Shown here: piece after piece, positions 8,709 to 17,427 of the stretch
Layout of the letters: each line of letters begins with the position of its first letter
How positions within the stretch are numbered: the stretch's first letter is position 1
Origin: Arthrobacter sp. ERGS1:01
GTDB lineage: Bacteria > Actinomycetota > Actinomycetes > Actinomycetales > Micrococcaceae
Direction of reading: 5' to 3'
Assembly (NCBI RefSeq): GCF_001281315.1
Contig: NZ_CP012479.1
Coordinates: 2,232,001 to 2,296,000, forward strand
DNA: 64,000 bases
The notes under the pieces: model-generated
What the model was told of the DNA's origin: nothing
The model's database searches: none
Seen by the model: only the letters and a program-made list of their open reading frames with translations
Position numbers and translations under genes: made by a program

Positions 8709-10157
8709 ATGAGTGAAAACCGTTCCGGCGGAGTCGATCACCTGGAACGATCGATCGACTGGAAACAGGGCCTGGCCATTGCGCTGGGCGTCCCCCTGCT
8801 CATCCTTCCGTCCCTGGGCTATCTTCCGATGTGGGTCTCCGCCGCAGCAATTCTCATCTGGGGTTTGTCGGTCTTTCAAGGTTTCATGCAGAGCACCGCG
8901 TATGCGGAAATGGCCACCACCTTCCCGAAGGCCTCCGGGCTGCCGGGTTTTGCGCAGCACGTCTTTCGAACCGAAAACTTCCACGGGAAGTATGACAAGG
9001 GCAAGCTGATTGGCGGCTTTAGCGCCTGGAGTTACTGGTTTGCCTGGAACCCGGTAATGGCGATCTTTTCCATTTTGGTCGGCGGTTACCTGCACGGGCT
9101 GTTTCCGGTGCTGGGCGAGATATTCACGGCGTATCAGCTCTCGCTGATGTCGGGCGTGGTGATTTTCGCCGGATTGTTTGCCGTCAACTGGTTCGGCCTC
9201 AAGGATGGCGCCCTCCTGGGCTACATCCTGGCGGCGCTATCACTGATACCGCTGATCATCCTGGCCGTGGCACCTTTTGCCACCGGACACGTGGAACTGT
9301 CCAATATCACCGGCAGCTGGTGGCCGAGCGACTGGGCCTGGGATCTGCACCATATCCTGATTCTCTTTGGCATCTTCGCGATTGCACAATGGAGTGCCTG
9401 CGCCTGGGAAACGGCAGCCATCTACGGCCCCGAGTACAAGAATCCGTCCAAGGATGTTCCAAAAGCGCTGTTTGCCTGTGGCATCATCTGCTTCGTCCTG
9501 TTCGTGCTGGTGCAATCCTCGGTGATCGGCGTCATTGGAGTGAAGGGCGTACTGGCCGAGTCCGTATCTCCCCTCATTCCGGTGGCCCATGCGGTCTTTG
9601 GTGGCGCCGGTTCCATGATTACCATCATCATGCTGATCTTCGCCATGATCCTGATCATCCAAACGGCCTATCTGGGTTCTTCCCGCGCCATGCACTCCAT
9701 GGCGACGGAAGGCAACCTTCCCCAGGCACTCAGCAAGCTGAATCGCCACGGGACCCCGTTTGTTGCCATGGTGGTGATCGGCGCCTTTAACCTGATCCTG
9801 ATCTCGATGGGAACTCCCGAGGCAATTCTTGGGGCCTCGGCGATTGGCTACACCTGCGCCAACGGCATCAGCCTGTTCGCCTACGTCAAGGCCAGGAAGG
9901 ACCCTGCCTTTGCCAATCTGGAACGACCCTTCAAGGCACCCAGGGGATGGAAGCATGTGGCCATGATCTTCGGCCTGTTCAATCTGCCCCTGTGCCTGGC
10001 CGGCGTGATCTACCTGAACAGCCAGGAGGTCGGCTGGGCATCAACCTGGGTCAGCTTCGTCGTCCTGGCCCTCTACATACCCATCTGGCTGTATTCCCAA
10101 CATGAAGCGAAGCGCTCGAAGAACAAGGTACAGAGGGCGCTGGTTAGCGTCGACTGA
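8709..10157 (+). CDS. APC-superfamily amino acid/amine permease
   Basis: Inner-membrane transporter of 482 residues with about twelve hydrophobic segments, beginning after a short polar N-terminus that ends near IDWKQG. Family features are the first helix with LAIALGVPLLILPSLG, GLSVFQGFMQSTAYAEMATTF in helices 2-3 and the loop ETAAIYGPEYKNPSKDVPKA after helix 6, typical of amino acid-polyamine-organocation permeases. The ribosome binding site is AAGGGAGCTTGCC before ATG. It is preceded by a cupin and followed by a strong terminator. By position it probably imports a methylated amine, an amino acid or a related nitrogen compound; the substrate cannot be read from sequence. Confidence 0.88.
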   Translation: MSENRSGGVDHLERSIDWKQGLAIALGVPLLILPSLGYLPMWVSAAAILIWGLSVFQGFMQSTAYAEMATTFPKASGLPGFAQHVFRTENFHGKYDKGKLIGGFSAWSYWFAWNPVMAIFSILVGGYLHGLFPVLGEIFTAYQLSLMSGVVIFAGLFAVNWFGLKDGALLGYILAALSLIPLIILAVAPFATGHVELSNITGSWWPSDWAWDLHHILILFGIFAIAQWSACAWETAAIYGPEYKNPSKDVPKALFACGIICFVLFVLVQSSVIGVIGVKGVLAESVSPLIPVAHAVFGGAGSMITIIMLIFAMILIIQTAYLGSSRAMHSMATEGNLPQALSKLNRHGTPFVAMVVIGAFNLILISMGTPEAILGASAIGYTCANGISLFAYVKARKDPAFANLERPFKAPRGWKHVAMIFGLFNLPLCLAGVIYLNSQEVGWASTWVSFVVLALYIPIWLYSQHEAKRSKNKVQRALVSVD

Positions 10158-10248
10158 CAGTTTGGTCGGCATCTCCAGTGGCGTGGGACTATTAGCGCCG
10201 TTGGCGACGATCCAGGCGCACGTCCCTTGAACCGTGGCTTCAAAGAAG

Positions 10249-10289
10249 GGTAGGCAGGCCGTTGCCAAACGGCCTGCCTACCTTTCTTT
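10249..10289 (+). terminator. rho-independent terminator after APC permease
   Basis: A 15-bp perfect stem (GGTAGGCAGGCCGTT and its complement), a 4-nt loop and a TTTCTTT tail. It isolates the permease unit from the dmm unit. The remainder of 10158-10655 holds no gene; its right part is repeat copy 2 with promoter and leader. Confidence 0.9.
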
Positions 10290-10438
10290 GCGCCCGAGGA
10301 AAACCGGCGCGAGCTTGTCTCCGACCGGCTCAAGCCCGCCTTCAACCGCCATGGAGGGCGGGCACTTAAATATCCCTAGTTAATAATCATAAAAAAGACT
10401 GGACTAGATGAATTAGGTGGCGTAGCTTTGCATGTGGG

Positions 10439-10450
10439 ACGAACGTTCGT
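10439..10450. promoter_or_regulatory. operator-like palindrome ACGAACGTTCGT
   Basis: Identical to the site at 8042-8053, upstream of the cupin-dmmABC-amine oxidase unit. Confidence 0.55.
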
Positions 10451-10462
10451 GACCTGCATCAC
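10449..10462. promoter_or_regulatory. CRP/GlxR-like site GTGA-N6-TCAC
   Basis: GTGACCTGCATCAC, overlapping the palindrome by two bases, as in copy 1. It would allow carbon-status control of dimethylamine use. Confidence 0.5.
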
Positions 10463-10655
10463 ACCAAAAGGGCTCGGAGCTGAGCTCAACTGGTCCTCCA
10501 GAAACATCGAGGTTACAGACGGTCCCTCCCGAATCTCCCGTCGGGATTCAAACTGACCTTCAGTACCGCCTTCCACTCATGCGCATCCGTCAGTGCACAT
10601 CCCTGGCCCAGGCAAGTAACCCGTACCGTCACCACACCATTAACAGGAGAACACC

Positions 10656-11036
10656 ATGGAAACCACCCTCGTAGGCACCCTCACCAAAGCCGGCGCCATC
10701 CACAAAGTCGAAAACGGCTACCTCGGACTACCCTCAATGAACCTCCCCGGCAGCGAAGCCGCCATCGGCGACTCCCTCCACAACCCCGAAGGCACCGTCA
10801 TGAGCGCCGGCTTCTTCGAACTCAAAGCCTCCGAACCCGTCGTCTACACCTACACCTACGACGAAATGAAAGTCGTCATCAAAGGCCACTTCATCCTCAC
10901 CGACCAAACCACCGGCGAAACCACCCACGCCAAAGAACGCGACGTCCTCTTCTTCCCCAAAGGCACCACCGTCAAATTCGAAACCCCCGACTACGGCCTC
11001 GGCTTCTTCACCGGCGACCGCACCTTCGCACCCTAA
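10656..11036 (+). CDS. 126-aa EutQ-like cupin, copy 2 of 4
   Basis: Encodes the same protein as the copy at 8259. Its stop is only eight bases before the dmmA ATG, so cupin and dimethylamine monooxygenase are translated from one message. This is the copy from which the one at 8259 (and part of that at 18377) appears to derive, because both carry leftover dmmA codons. The tight link to DmmABC is the best hint of function: the cupin may assist or sense dimethylamine demethylation or its product formaldehyde. Confidence 0.85.
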   Translation: METTLVGTLTKAGAIHKVENGYLGLPSMNLPGSEAAIGDSLHNPEGTVMSAGFFELKASEPVVYTYTYDEMKVVIKGHFILTDQTTGETTHAKERDVLFFPKGTTVKFETPDYGLGFFTGDRTFAP

Positions 11037-11044
11037 GACCCACC

Positions 11045-11530
11045 ATGCACCCCGCACCCAGCACCCCAGCAGAACCCACACACTGCGAACCAGGCTACCG
11101 CGGCACCATCTACGCAACCTTCGGCACCACAAACACCGCCACACACCACGAAACCAGTGCCAAGCTCCGCCGCGACCTACACTTCATTACGGCAACCCCG
11201 ACAACCCTCACGCAATTGGCCAGCAGCCTCAAAAGCGCACACGTCGGAGTCCGTCTTGTCCTCGCCGGCCCCCCAGCCGACATCAAAGCAGCAGCCGCAA
11301 CCGCCACGGAATGCGGACTCGTCGAAGAGGAAATCACCCTCCTCGGTGAAGAAACCGGACCCCTCGTCCTTTTTTGCGCGCATTGCCGCACCACCACCAT
11401 GACCACCCAAGCCACCGGCACCGAACTGGACTGCCCAGGATGCACCACCACCCTGGCCATCAGCAACCACTTCTCCCGCCGCATGGGCGCATACCTGGGA
11501 TTCTCAGCTCACGCCGAGGAGGCAGCATGA
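11045..11530 (+). CDS. dmmA: dimethylamine monooxygenase subunit DmmA-like
   Basis: A 161-residue protein whose C-terminal third resembles the DmmA family: LVLFCAHCRT (Cys 111, 114) and LDCPGCTTTLAISNHFSRR (Cys 130, 133) form a CxxC-CxxC zinc-ribbon or iron-binding knuckle, followed by MGAYLGF. The N-terminal half is a poorly conserved alpha/beta domain. In known dimethylamine monooxygenases this small subunit joins a reductase and a heme subunit. No clear ribosome binding site precedes ATG, so it may be coupled to the cupin upstream. It overlaps dmmB by four bases (ATGA). Subunit lettering differs among publications. Confidence 0.8.
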   Translation: MHPAPSTPAEPTHCEPGYRGTIYATFGTTNTATHHETSAKLRRDLHFITATPTTLTQLASSLKSAHVGVRLVLAGPPADIKAAAATATECGLVEEEITLLGEETGPLVLFCAHCRTTTMTTQATGTELDCPGCTTTLAISNHFSRRMGAYLGFSAHAEEAA

Positions 11531-12504
11531 CCACCACCCCGCTCCTGGACCAGGCCCACCCCGCAGTCAAGGGAGGACTACTGCTCGAGGTGACAAACAT
11601 CAGCAGGCAGACGGATTCCATTGTCAGCATCACCTTTGCCGATCTCGCCGGGGGGCTGCTTCCCGCCTACGTCCCGGGTAGTCACCTGGTGGTCCAGTAC
11701 GGTGCGGGCGTCAATGCCTACTCGCTCACCGGATCGGGCAGCACGCCGTTTGAGTACATCATCTCGGTCCTGCAAGTCGAGGACGGGGCCGGCGGCTCGC
11801 AGGCCATGCATCGCCTCTCAGTGGGCGACCTTGTCCAGGTTTCGCGTCCCCGCAGCGCTTTTGCCCCTGTGGCGAATGCTACGCACCAGCTCCTTGTTGC
11901 GGCAGGGATCGGCATCACCCCTGTGCTTTCGCACGCCCGCTCGGCGGTCGAGTGGGGCACGGCAACGGACCTTATCTACGTACACCGGCCCGGCGCCGGG
12001 GCCCATGTCGAGGAGGCCAGGGAATTGTTGGGGGATGGCCTGACCGAATGCAGTGATCGGGCCAGCTTCCAGAAGGTATTGGCTGAAAGCCTCACGCACC
12101 AGCCGCTCGGGACCCACCTTTACGTCTGCGGGCCGGCGGCCTTCATGGACGACGTTTTGGACCAGGCACGCGAGCATGGGTGGCCGGCGGCCCGGCTGCA
12201 CTCGGAGGCCTTTGGCGCAGCCGAACTGGACGACGGCGAACCGTTCGCGGTGAACCTGACCCGCAGTGGCACCAGATTGGAAGTTCCGGCCGGTGTTTCG
12301 TTGCTGGAGGCACTGGAGAATGCGGGGAAAAGCATCCCCAACATGTGCCGCAAGGGCATTTGCGGGGAATGCTCCCTCTCGGTACTTCGAGGGACGCCCC
12401 AGCACAGGGACCTTTACCTGACCGACCAGGAAAAGGCTGAGAACACCACCATGATGTGCTGCGTTTCCCGCAGCCTCGACGAAGAATTGGAGTTGGACCT
12501 GTGA
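11527..12504 (+). CDS. dmmB: dimethylamine monooxygenase reductase subunit (flavin/NAD, 2Fe-2S)
   Basis: Electron-transfer subunit of 325 residues built like phthalate dioxygenase reductase. A flavin-binding barrel covers about 15-110 (NAYSLTG at 63-69), an NAD(P)-binding domain about 115-230 (LLVAAGIGITPVLSHA at 122-137, YVCGPAAFMDDVL at 199-211) and a plant-type [2Fe-2S] ferredoxin domain about 240-325 with Cys 274, 279, 282 and 311 in CX4CX2CX28C spacing. It passes electrons from NAD(P)H to the heme subunit. GTGA overlap with dmmC shows tight coupling. A diverged echo of its final codons lies upstream of the BCCT gene at 24248. Confidence 0.9.
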   Translation: MTTTPLLDQAHPAVKGGLLLEVTNISRQTDSIVSITFADLAGGLLPAYVPGSHLVVQYGAGVNAYSLTGSGSTPFEYIISVLQVEDGAGGSQAMHRLSVGDLVQVSRPRSAFAPVANATHQLLVAAGIGITPVLSHARSAVEWGTATDLIYVHRPGAGAHVEEARELLGDGLTECSDRASFQKVLAESLTHQPLGTHLYVCGPAAFMDDVLDQAREHGWPAARLHSEAFGAAELDDGEPFAVNLTRSGTRLEVPAGVSLLEALENAGKSIPNMCRKGICGECSLSVLRGTPQHRDLYLTDQEKAENTTMMCCVSRSLDEELELDL

Positions 12505-13502
12505 CTACCACCATCATCGACAATGAACTCGAATCCGGGGTCCTTCCGGAACGGATCAGGCACTTTCCGTTCCCCTTTTCCGGTGACAGCTACCGTTACA
12601 GCGCCAATGTCGAGCCCGCTCGGAAACTAGTGGAGACGGAGGCCGGTTCCTGGGGATCGTTCCTTATCGACGTCGACGAGTTCTATCTTCAAGACCTCCG
12701 GGACCGCAACGAGGTGCTGGAGAAGGATCCCACTCGCACCCAGGTCCTCCCCCACATGCGCCCCGCCGTCTGGGATGCCATCACCACTTTGCTGCCCGCC
12801 ATGGCCGAAGAAAACCCGGACACGATGTCCTACCAGCGTGACGGAAATGCCTGCCGCTGGGCGAATGCCCTGCAGAACCTAGAGTTGGAATTCACGGTCG
12901 GCGACGACGATTCGCTTCCCATGGGGCCATTGCAGTTCCTGGGCAGCCAAATCCAGGACGACATCGTTTTCCTTGACCCCCGCGAGGATACGCTGTGGCT
13001 CGACGCCGGTCTGGTCACCTTCGCGGCCGACTGGTCCTTTGGATTCGACGTGGGCATGAAATTCATGGAAGTCCATGCCCCGGTCCCCCGGGTCAATGAC
13101 GAACCCGTCATCAATCGGGCACATCAGTTCCTCCTGCGGTTGCAACCCGGGGAACAATACCGCAGAACCAACTGGACCATGACCGTGGACCGCCGCCTGG
13201 ACACCTCCACCGAAACCTACCCGATCTGGGCTCCCGACCGTGGAACCATAGCTGCGGACCCCGAGCTGCCGAATAGGCTCCACTTGCGAGTGGAAATTCA
13301 GCACCTGATCTGCCTCCCACACTCCGGGGCGGTGTTGTTCCTGATCAGGAGCTACCTTCTGCCCCTCACCGACATCGCAAAAGTACCCCTCTGGCGCGAA
13401 CGCCTGGGCCACGTGTTGGCCGAACTTCCCGAAGACATGGCCGAATACAAGGGAATCAGCCGCTACCGCAAAGCCGCATCGTCCTGGCTTCTGAACGGCT
13501 GA
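12501..13502 (+). CDS. dmmC: heme-dependent oxidative N-demethylase (DUF3445), dimethylamine monooxygenase catalytic subunit
   Basis: Catalytic subunit of 333 residues in the DUF3445/heme oxidative N-demethylase family, which uses a PAS-like heme fold to oxidise dimethylamine to methylamine and formaldehyde. Family-typical stretches are FPFSGDSYRYSANVEPA near the N-terminus, an aromatic WANALQNLELEF region, DWSFGFDVGMKFMEVHAPVP mid-protein, and RVEIQHLICLPHSGAVLFLI with RSYLLPL toward the end. Heme ligands cannot be assigned by eye. The start is GTG inside the dmmB stop with GGAGTTGG upstream. It lies 79 bp before the methylamine oxidase that would take its product. Confidence 0.88.
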   Translation: MTTTIIDNELESGVLPERIRHFPFPFSGDSYRYSANVEPARKLVETEAGSWGSFLIDVDEFYLQDLRDRNEVLEKDPTRTQVLPHMRPAVWDAITTLLPAMAEENPDTMSYQRDGNACRWANALQNLELEFTVGDDDSLPMGPLQFLGSQIQDDIVFLDPREDTLWLDAGLVTFAADWSFGFDVGMKFMEVHAPVPRVNDEPVINRAHQFLLRLQPGEQYRRTNWTMTVDRRLDTSTETYPIWAPDRGTIAADPELPNRLHLRVEIQHLICLPHSGAVLFLIRSYLLPLTDIAKVPLWRERLGHVLAELPEDMAEYKGISRYRKAASSWLLNG

Positions 13503-13581
13503 TTCCGAGCCGGCTTGTTGTGCCTTTGAGTTGCCATGCTGTACCGAACCTCATCTGAATTATCGAAACAAGGAGAAAATT

Positions 13582-15522
13582 ATGACTGCCAACACCGAAG
13601 TTCAAACCGTTTTAGGCGTTTCGCATCCTCTTGATCAGTTGTCGCGTGCGGAGATTTCCCGGGCTGTGTCGATTTTGAAGGATGGTCCGGCGGGGGCGGA
13701 GACGTTCCGTTATATCAGTGTTGAGATGCGTGAGCCGTCGAAGGAGGATTTGCGGAACGGGACGGTGACTGAGCGTGAGGCGGACGCGGTCCTTATTGAT
13801 CGGGCGGACGGGCGTGCGTATGAGGCGATCGTGAATCTTGATGCGGGGCTCGTGACCCGGTGGACGCAGTTGGCGGCCGGCATTCAGCCGCCCTTCATGC
13901 TGGATGAGTTTGCCGAGTGTGAGGAGAACTGTAAGAAGGACCCGCGCGTGGTCGAGGCGTTGAACGCACGTGGTTTGACGGATTTGGATTTGGTGTGTTT
14001 CGAGCCGTGGTCGGTGGGTTGGTTCGGTGAGGATGCCCAGGGCCGGCGGCTGATGCGGGCCCTGGTGTTCGTCCGGCAGGATCCCGACGATAGCCCGTAC
14101 GCGCACCCGATCGAGAACTTGGTGGTCATTTATGATCTGAGTTCGGGCACGGTGGCCCGGATCGAGGACAACGAGGTCATCCCGATCCCGGCGGCCTCCG
14201 GTAATTACTTGCCCAAGTATGTGGGCCCGGCCCGGACGGATCTGAAGCCGCTCTCGATCACCCAGCCCGAGGGTGCCTCCTTCACCGTGACCGGCAACCA
14301 TGTGACCTGGGCTGATTGGTCCTTCCGGGTCGGGTTCACCCCGCGTGAGGGCCTGGTGCTCCATCAGTTGCGGTTCCGGAACAAGGACACCGAACGTCCC
14401 GTGATCAACCGTGCCTCGCTGGCGGAGATGGTGGTCCCCTATGGTGACCCGGCCCCGGTGCAGGCGAAGAAGAACGCCTTTGATTCCGGTGAGTACAACA
14501 TCGGTAACATGGCCAATTCCCTCAAGCTTGGTTGTGATTGCCTGGGTGAGATCCAGTACTTCGACGGGATCACCACCGATAGCCACGGCAACCCGATGAC
14601 GATCAAGAACGCGATCTGCATGCACGAAGAAGACGACAGCATCTTGTGGAAGCATTTCGATTTCCGGGAGGGCACCGCCGAGGTTCGACGCAACCGTAAA
14701 CTCGTCATCTCCTTCATCGCCACGGTCGCGAATTACGAGTACGCGTTCTACTGGCACCTGTTCCTTGATGGCAGCATCGAGTTCCTCGTCAAGGCCACCG
14801 GTATCCTTTCCACCGCCGCCCAGCACCCGGACCAGCGAACCCCGTATGGTCAGGCGTTGAACAACGACGGTCTCTACGCCCCCATCCACCAGCACCTCTT
14901 CAACGTGCGGATGGACTTTGAACTGGACGGGCTGCGGAACTCCGTCTACGAAGTCGATACCGAAATCCCGGAAGACAACCCGACGTTGACGGCGTTCCGG
15001 GCCGTGGACCGGCTCCTGGAAACCGAACAAGCCGCGATCCGTAAGGCCGACGTCGCCAAGCACCGCTTCTGGAAGGTCGTCAACCACGAGAGCAAGAACC
15101 TCGTCAACGAGCCCGTCGCGTACCGGTTGATCCCAACCAACGCGATCACCCTCGCCGCGGACGAACGCTCCCACGTGAGCCAGCGCGCCCAGTTCGCCCG
15201 CAACAACCTCTGGGTCACCCCCTACAACCGGGACGAACGCTTCCCGGCCGGGGAATACCCGAACCAGTCCACCGGCGGCGACGGCCTGCCCGAATGGACC
15301 AAAAACGACCGGAACATCGTCGATGAAGACCTCGTGGTCTGGTACACCTTCGGCATGCACCACGTCGTACGCCTCGAAGACTGGCCCGTCATGCCCCGCC
15401 AGAACATCGGCTTCATGCTCGAACCCCACGGCTTCTTCGACCAAAACCCCGCACTGAACCTGCCCGACCTCACCCAGGCCGCCACAACAAGCAATGAAAG
15501 CACCTGCTGCAACGAGAACTAA
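13582..15522 (+). CDS. copper- and topaquinone-dependent primary amine (methylamine) oxidase
   Basis: Oxidises a primary amine, here most likely methylamine, to aldehyde, ammonia and hydrogen peroxide. The 646-residue length and sequence fit Arthrobacter amine oxidases. The cofactor tyrosine is Tyr385 in TVANYEYAFYWH, the copper ligands are His436 and His438 (IHQHLF) and His593 or 594 (FGMHHVVRLEDW), and the catalytic base is the Asp of KKNAFDSGEYNIG. There is no signal peptide, so it is cytoplasmic. ATG follows AAGGAGAAAAT. It is last in the cupin-dmmABC unit and ends at a terminator. Phenethylamine or histamine oxidase activity cannot be excluded, but operon context favours methylamine. Codon use drifts from G/T-ending to C-ending along the gene. 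Confidence 0.93.
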   Translation: MTANTEVQTVLGVSHPLDQLSRAEISRAVSILKDGPAGAETFRYISVEMREPSKEDLRNGTVTEREADAVLIDRADGRAYEAIVNLDAGLVTRWTQLAAGIQPPFMLDEFAECEENCKKDPRVVEALNARGLTDLDLVCFEPWSVGWFGEDAQGRRLMRALVFVRQDPDDSPYAHPIENLVVIYDLSSGTVARIEDNEVIPIPAASGNYLPKYVGPARTDLKPLSITQPEGASFTVTGNHVTWADWSFRVGFTPREGLVLHQLRFRNKDTERPVINRASLAEMVVPYGDPAPVQAKKNAFDSGEYNIGNMANSLKLGCDCLGEIQYFDGITTDSHGNPMTIKNAICMHEEDDSILWKHFDFREGTAEVRRNRKLVISFIATVANYEYAFYWHLFLDGSIEFLVKATGILSTAAQHPDQRTPYGQALNNDGLYAPIHQHLFNVRMDFELDGLRNSVYEVDTEIPEDNPTLTAFRAVDRLLETEQAAIRKADVAKHRFWKVVNHESKNLVNEPVAYRLIPTNAITLAADERSHVSQRAQFARNNLWVTPYNRDERFPAGEYPNQSTGGDGLPEWTKNDRNIVDEDLVVWYTFGMHHVVRLEDWPVMPRQNIGFMLEPHGFFDQNPALNLPDLTQAATTSNESTCCNEN

Positions 15523-15588
15523 CACCTCGCAGCTGAACCGTAAAGGCGTTCCTGGGGATACAAGAATACAGCTCTTCAATCGGGGCAC

Positions 15589-15630
15589 AGCTAATGGCTG
15601 GCGACAGATGTCGCCAGCCATTAGCTGTCT
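15589..15630 (+). terminator. terminator after amine oxidase
   Basis: An 18-bp perfect stem (AGCTAATGGCTGGCGACA and complement) with a 2-nt gap, then GTCT. Very stable hairpin closing the dmm-amine oxidase unit. Confidence 0.8.
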
Positions 15631-15705
15631 GGGGCCAACGCCTTGCGGGCGCGTCTGGTGATTGCCATCCCTAGAGCCATGGGCCCTTCACCCATCACAC
15701 GACTG

Positions 15706-15739
15706 TGCCTTGGCCCCCTGCAGTCAGCGGGCCAAGGCA
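15706..15739 (-). terminator. hairpin after gap (minus strand)
   Basis: An 11-bp stem TGCCTTGGCCC/GGGCCAAGGCA lies 17 bp past the gap stop. There is no clear T-run, so it is a likely but imperfect terminator. Confidence 0.5.
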
Positions 15740-15755
15740 CGGGCGGCGGTTCAGC

Positions 15756-17249
15756 TTATGGTGTTCGCAGGGCGGCAAGGACCGAGATGGCCTCTTGAAC
15801 GACGTCCGTCGCCGGGAAGGACGGCCGTTTCACGCCGGCCATCTGCTCCATGACGCGGACCACCTGGGCGCTGTAGCCGAACTCGTTGTCGTACCAGACG
15901 TAGAGAATCAGGTTCTTGTCCGTGGAAACCGTTGCGAGGCCGTCCACGATGCCCGTACGGCGCGAGCCGACGAAGTCCGTGGAAACCACCTCGGGCGAGT
16001 CAACGAAGTCGATCTGCCTGCGCAAGTTCGAGTGCAGCGACATCTCACGAAGGTGGCTGTTCACTTCCTCCTTGGTGGTTCCGTTCTCCAGGCTCAGGTT
16101 CAAAATGGCCAGGGAAACGTTCGGGGTGGGGACCCTGATGGAACTGCCCGTGAGTTTGCCGAGCATCTCGGGCAGCGCCTTGGCCACGGCTGTGGCGGCA
16201 CCAGTCTCGGTGATCACCATATTAAGCGCGGCGGAACGGCCGCGGCGGTCACCCGCGTGGAAATTGTCGATCAGGTTCTGGTCATTGGTATAGGAGTGAA
16301 CGGTCTCCACATGGCCGTGGACCACACCGAACCTGTCGTTGATGGCCTTCAGGACCGGTGTGATGGCATTCGTGGTGCACGATGCCGCTGACACGATCCG
16401 GTCCGTATCCACAATGGTGTCGTGGTTGATGCCATGGACGACGTTCTTCAGTTCACCCTTGCCGGGCGCAGTCAGCAATACCCGCGCAACACCCTTGCTC
16501 TGCAGGTGCTGGGAGAGACCTTCGGCATCACGCCATCGGCCGGTGTTATCCACCACCAGGGCGTTGTTGATGCCATACTCCGTGTAGTCGATGGTCGCGG
16601 GGCTGTCCGAATAGATGACCTGCACCCGGACCCCGTTGGCCGTGATGGTATTGGCGTCCTCGTCAACCCGGATGGTGCCCTCGAAGGGTCCATGGACCGA
16701 GTCGCGCCGCAGCAAACTGGCACGCTTGGTCAGGTCGTTGCCGGACCCGCGACGAACCACAATGGCCCGCAGGCGCAAGCCATCACCGCCACCCGCCTTT
16801 TCGACAAGGAGCCGGGCCAGCAACCGCCCGATCCGGCCGAAGCCATAAAGCACGACGTCGGTGCCGGTACCGTGGCCGGTGCCGTGTTTGTCGACGATCT
16901 CGGCGAGCTCGGAACGAAGGAACTCCTCCAGGGTGACACCGGTTCCCTCGTCCTTGAACTTCTGGTTCAGGCGCGCGATGTCGATTGCGGCCGGGCCAAG
17001 CTGAAGCTGCGCCAAAGTGTCCAACAGTGGGGCAGTCTCCTCCGGGAGCAATTCGACCTTGTTGATCCGGCGTGCGAAGCGGTGCGCCTTGAGGATGTTC
17101 ATGGTGGAATTGTTGATCAAACTTCGGCCATGAATGCTGGTCACCACGTTGTTTTCGCGGTACAGCCGGCCGATTACCGGAATCATGGACTCGGCAAGGG
17201 CTTCCCGGCTCATCCAGGTGTCAAGGCAGGAATCTGTGGTTTGTAGCAT
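15756..17249 (-). CDS. gap: glyceraldehyde-3-phosphate dehydrogenase, long type
   Basis: NAD(P)-dependent GAPDH of 497 residues, about 160 longer than glycolytic GapA because of a helical N-terminal extension (about 1-130), as in the GapB-like actinobacterial class often linked to gluconeogenesis. Visible motifs are VLYGFGRIGRLLARLL (nucleotide fold, about residue 130 onward), the catalytic SAASCTTNAITPV with active Cys, the histidine in VHSYTNDQNL, and YVWYDNEFGYS near the C-terminus. AGAGGTA precedes ATG. Its position inside the amine island suggests it processes triose phosphate from the RuMP cycle. A short tail duplicate remains at 22350-22415. Confidence 0.92.
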   Translation of the reverse strand: MLQTTDSCLDTWMSREALAESMIPVIGRLYRENNVVTSIHGRSLINNSTMNILKAHRFARRINKVELLPEETAPLLDTLAQLQLGPAAIDIARLNQKFKDEGTGVTLEEFLRSELAEIVDKHGTGHGTGTDVVLYGFGRIGRLLARLLVEKAGGGDGLRLRAIVVRRGSGNDLTKRASLLRRDSVHGPFEGTIRVDEDANTITANGVRVQVIYSDSPATIDYTEYGINNALVVDNTGRWRDAEGLSQHLQSKGVARVLLTAPGKGELKNVVHGINHDTIVDTDRIVSAASCTTNAITPVLKAINDRFGVVHGHVETVHSYTNDQNLIDNFHAGDRRGRSAALNMVITETGAATAVAKALPEMLGKLTGSSIRVPTPNVSLAILNLSLENGTTKEEVNSHLREMSLHSNLRRQIDFVDSPEVVSTDFVGSRRTGIVDGLATVSTDKNLILYVWYDNEFGYSAQVVRVMEQMAGVKRPSFPATDVVQEAISVLAALRTP

Positions 17250-17259
17250 CGGAATACCT

Positions 17260-17427
17260 CTATTTCTGCAATCTGTACTGGGCGGACCGAAGGTGGAGCA
17301 GGGACCTTTCAGGGTCCGCGTGCTCCCGCCGTTCGGCCGGGAAGACTGTGCCGGCGGCCCACGGCGATGTGGGCGGGGCTTTCGTGGTTTTTTCCGAGAC
17401 GGGCTCGGCCAGGACGTCTAGATTCAC
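17260..17427 (-). CDS. possible 55-aa small protein upstream of gap
   Basis: A 56-codon open frame starts at GTG 17427, four bases after a near-perfect Shine-Dalgarno AAGGAGG, and ends ten bases before the gap ATG. The product would be polar and proline-containing (VSEKTTKAPPTSPWAAG, then a charged helix-like ERREHADPERSLLHL) with no membrane segment. The ribosome binding site is stronger than that of most genes here, so translation is plausible. It could be a leader peptide or a small protein co-expressed with gap. No family recognised. Confidence 0.35.
   Translation of the reverse strand: MNLDVLAEPVSEKTTKAPPTSPWAAGTVFPAERREHADPERSLLHLRSAQYRLQK

Larger units (their letters stand above)
10391..11083 (+). 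repeat. 693-bp direct repeat, copy 2 (parental copy)
   Basis: Partner of 7994-8686. Here the repeat runs straight into an intact dmmA gene, which identifies this copy as the original arrangement. Confidence 0.9.

Noticed and set aside
8337-9095. Minus-strand frame running across cupin and permease
   Set aside because: Antisense of two real genes; repeated at every cupin copy only because the cupin itself is repeated.
13612-15621. 669-codon minus-strand frame across the amine oxidase
   Set aside because: Length is explained by codon bias of the real gene on the other strand; no ribosome binding site and no family signature.
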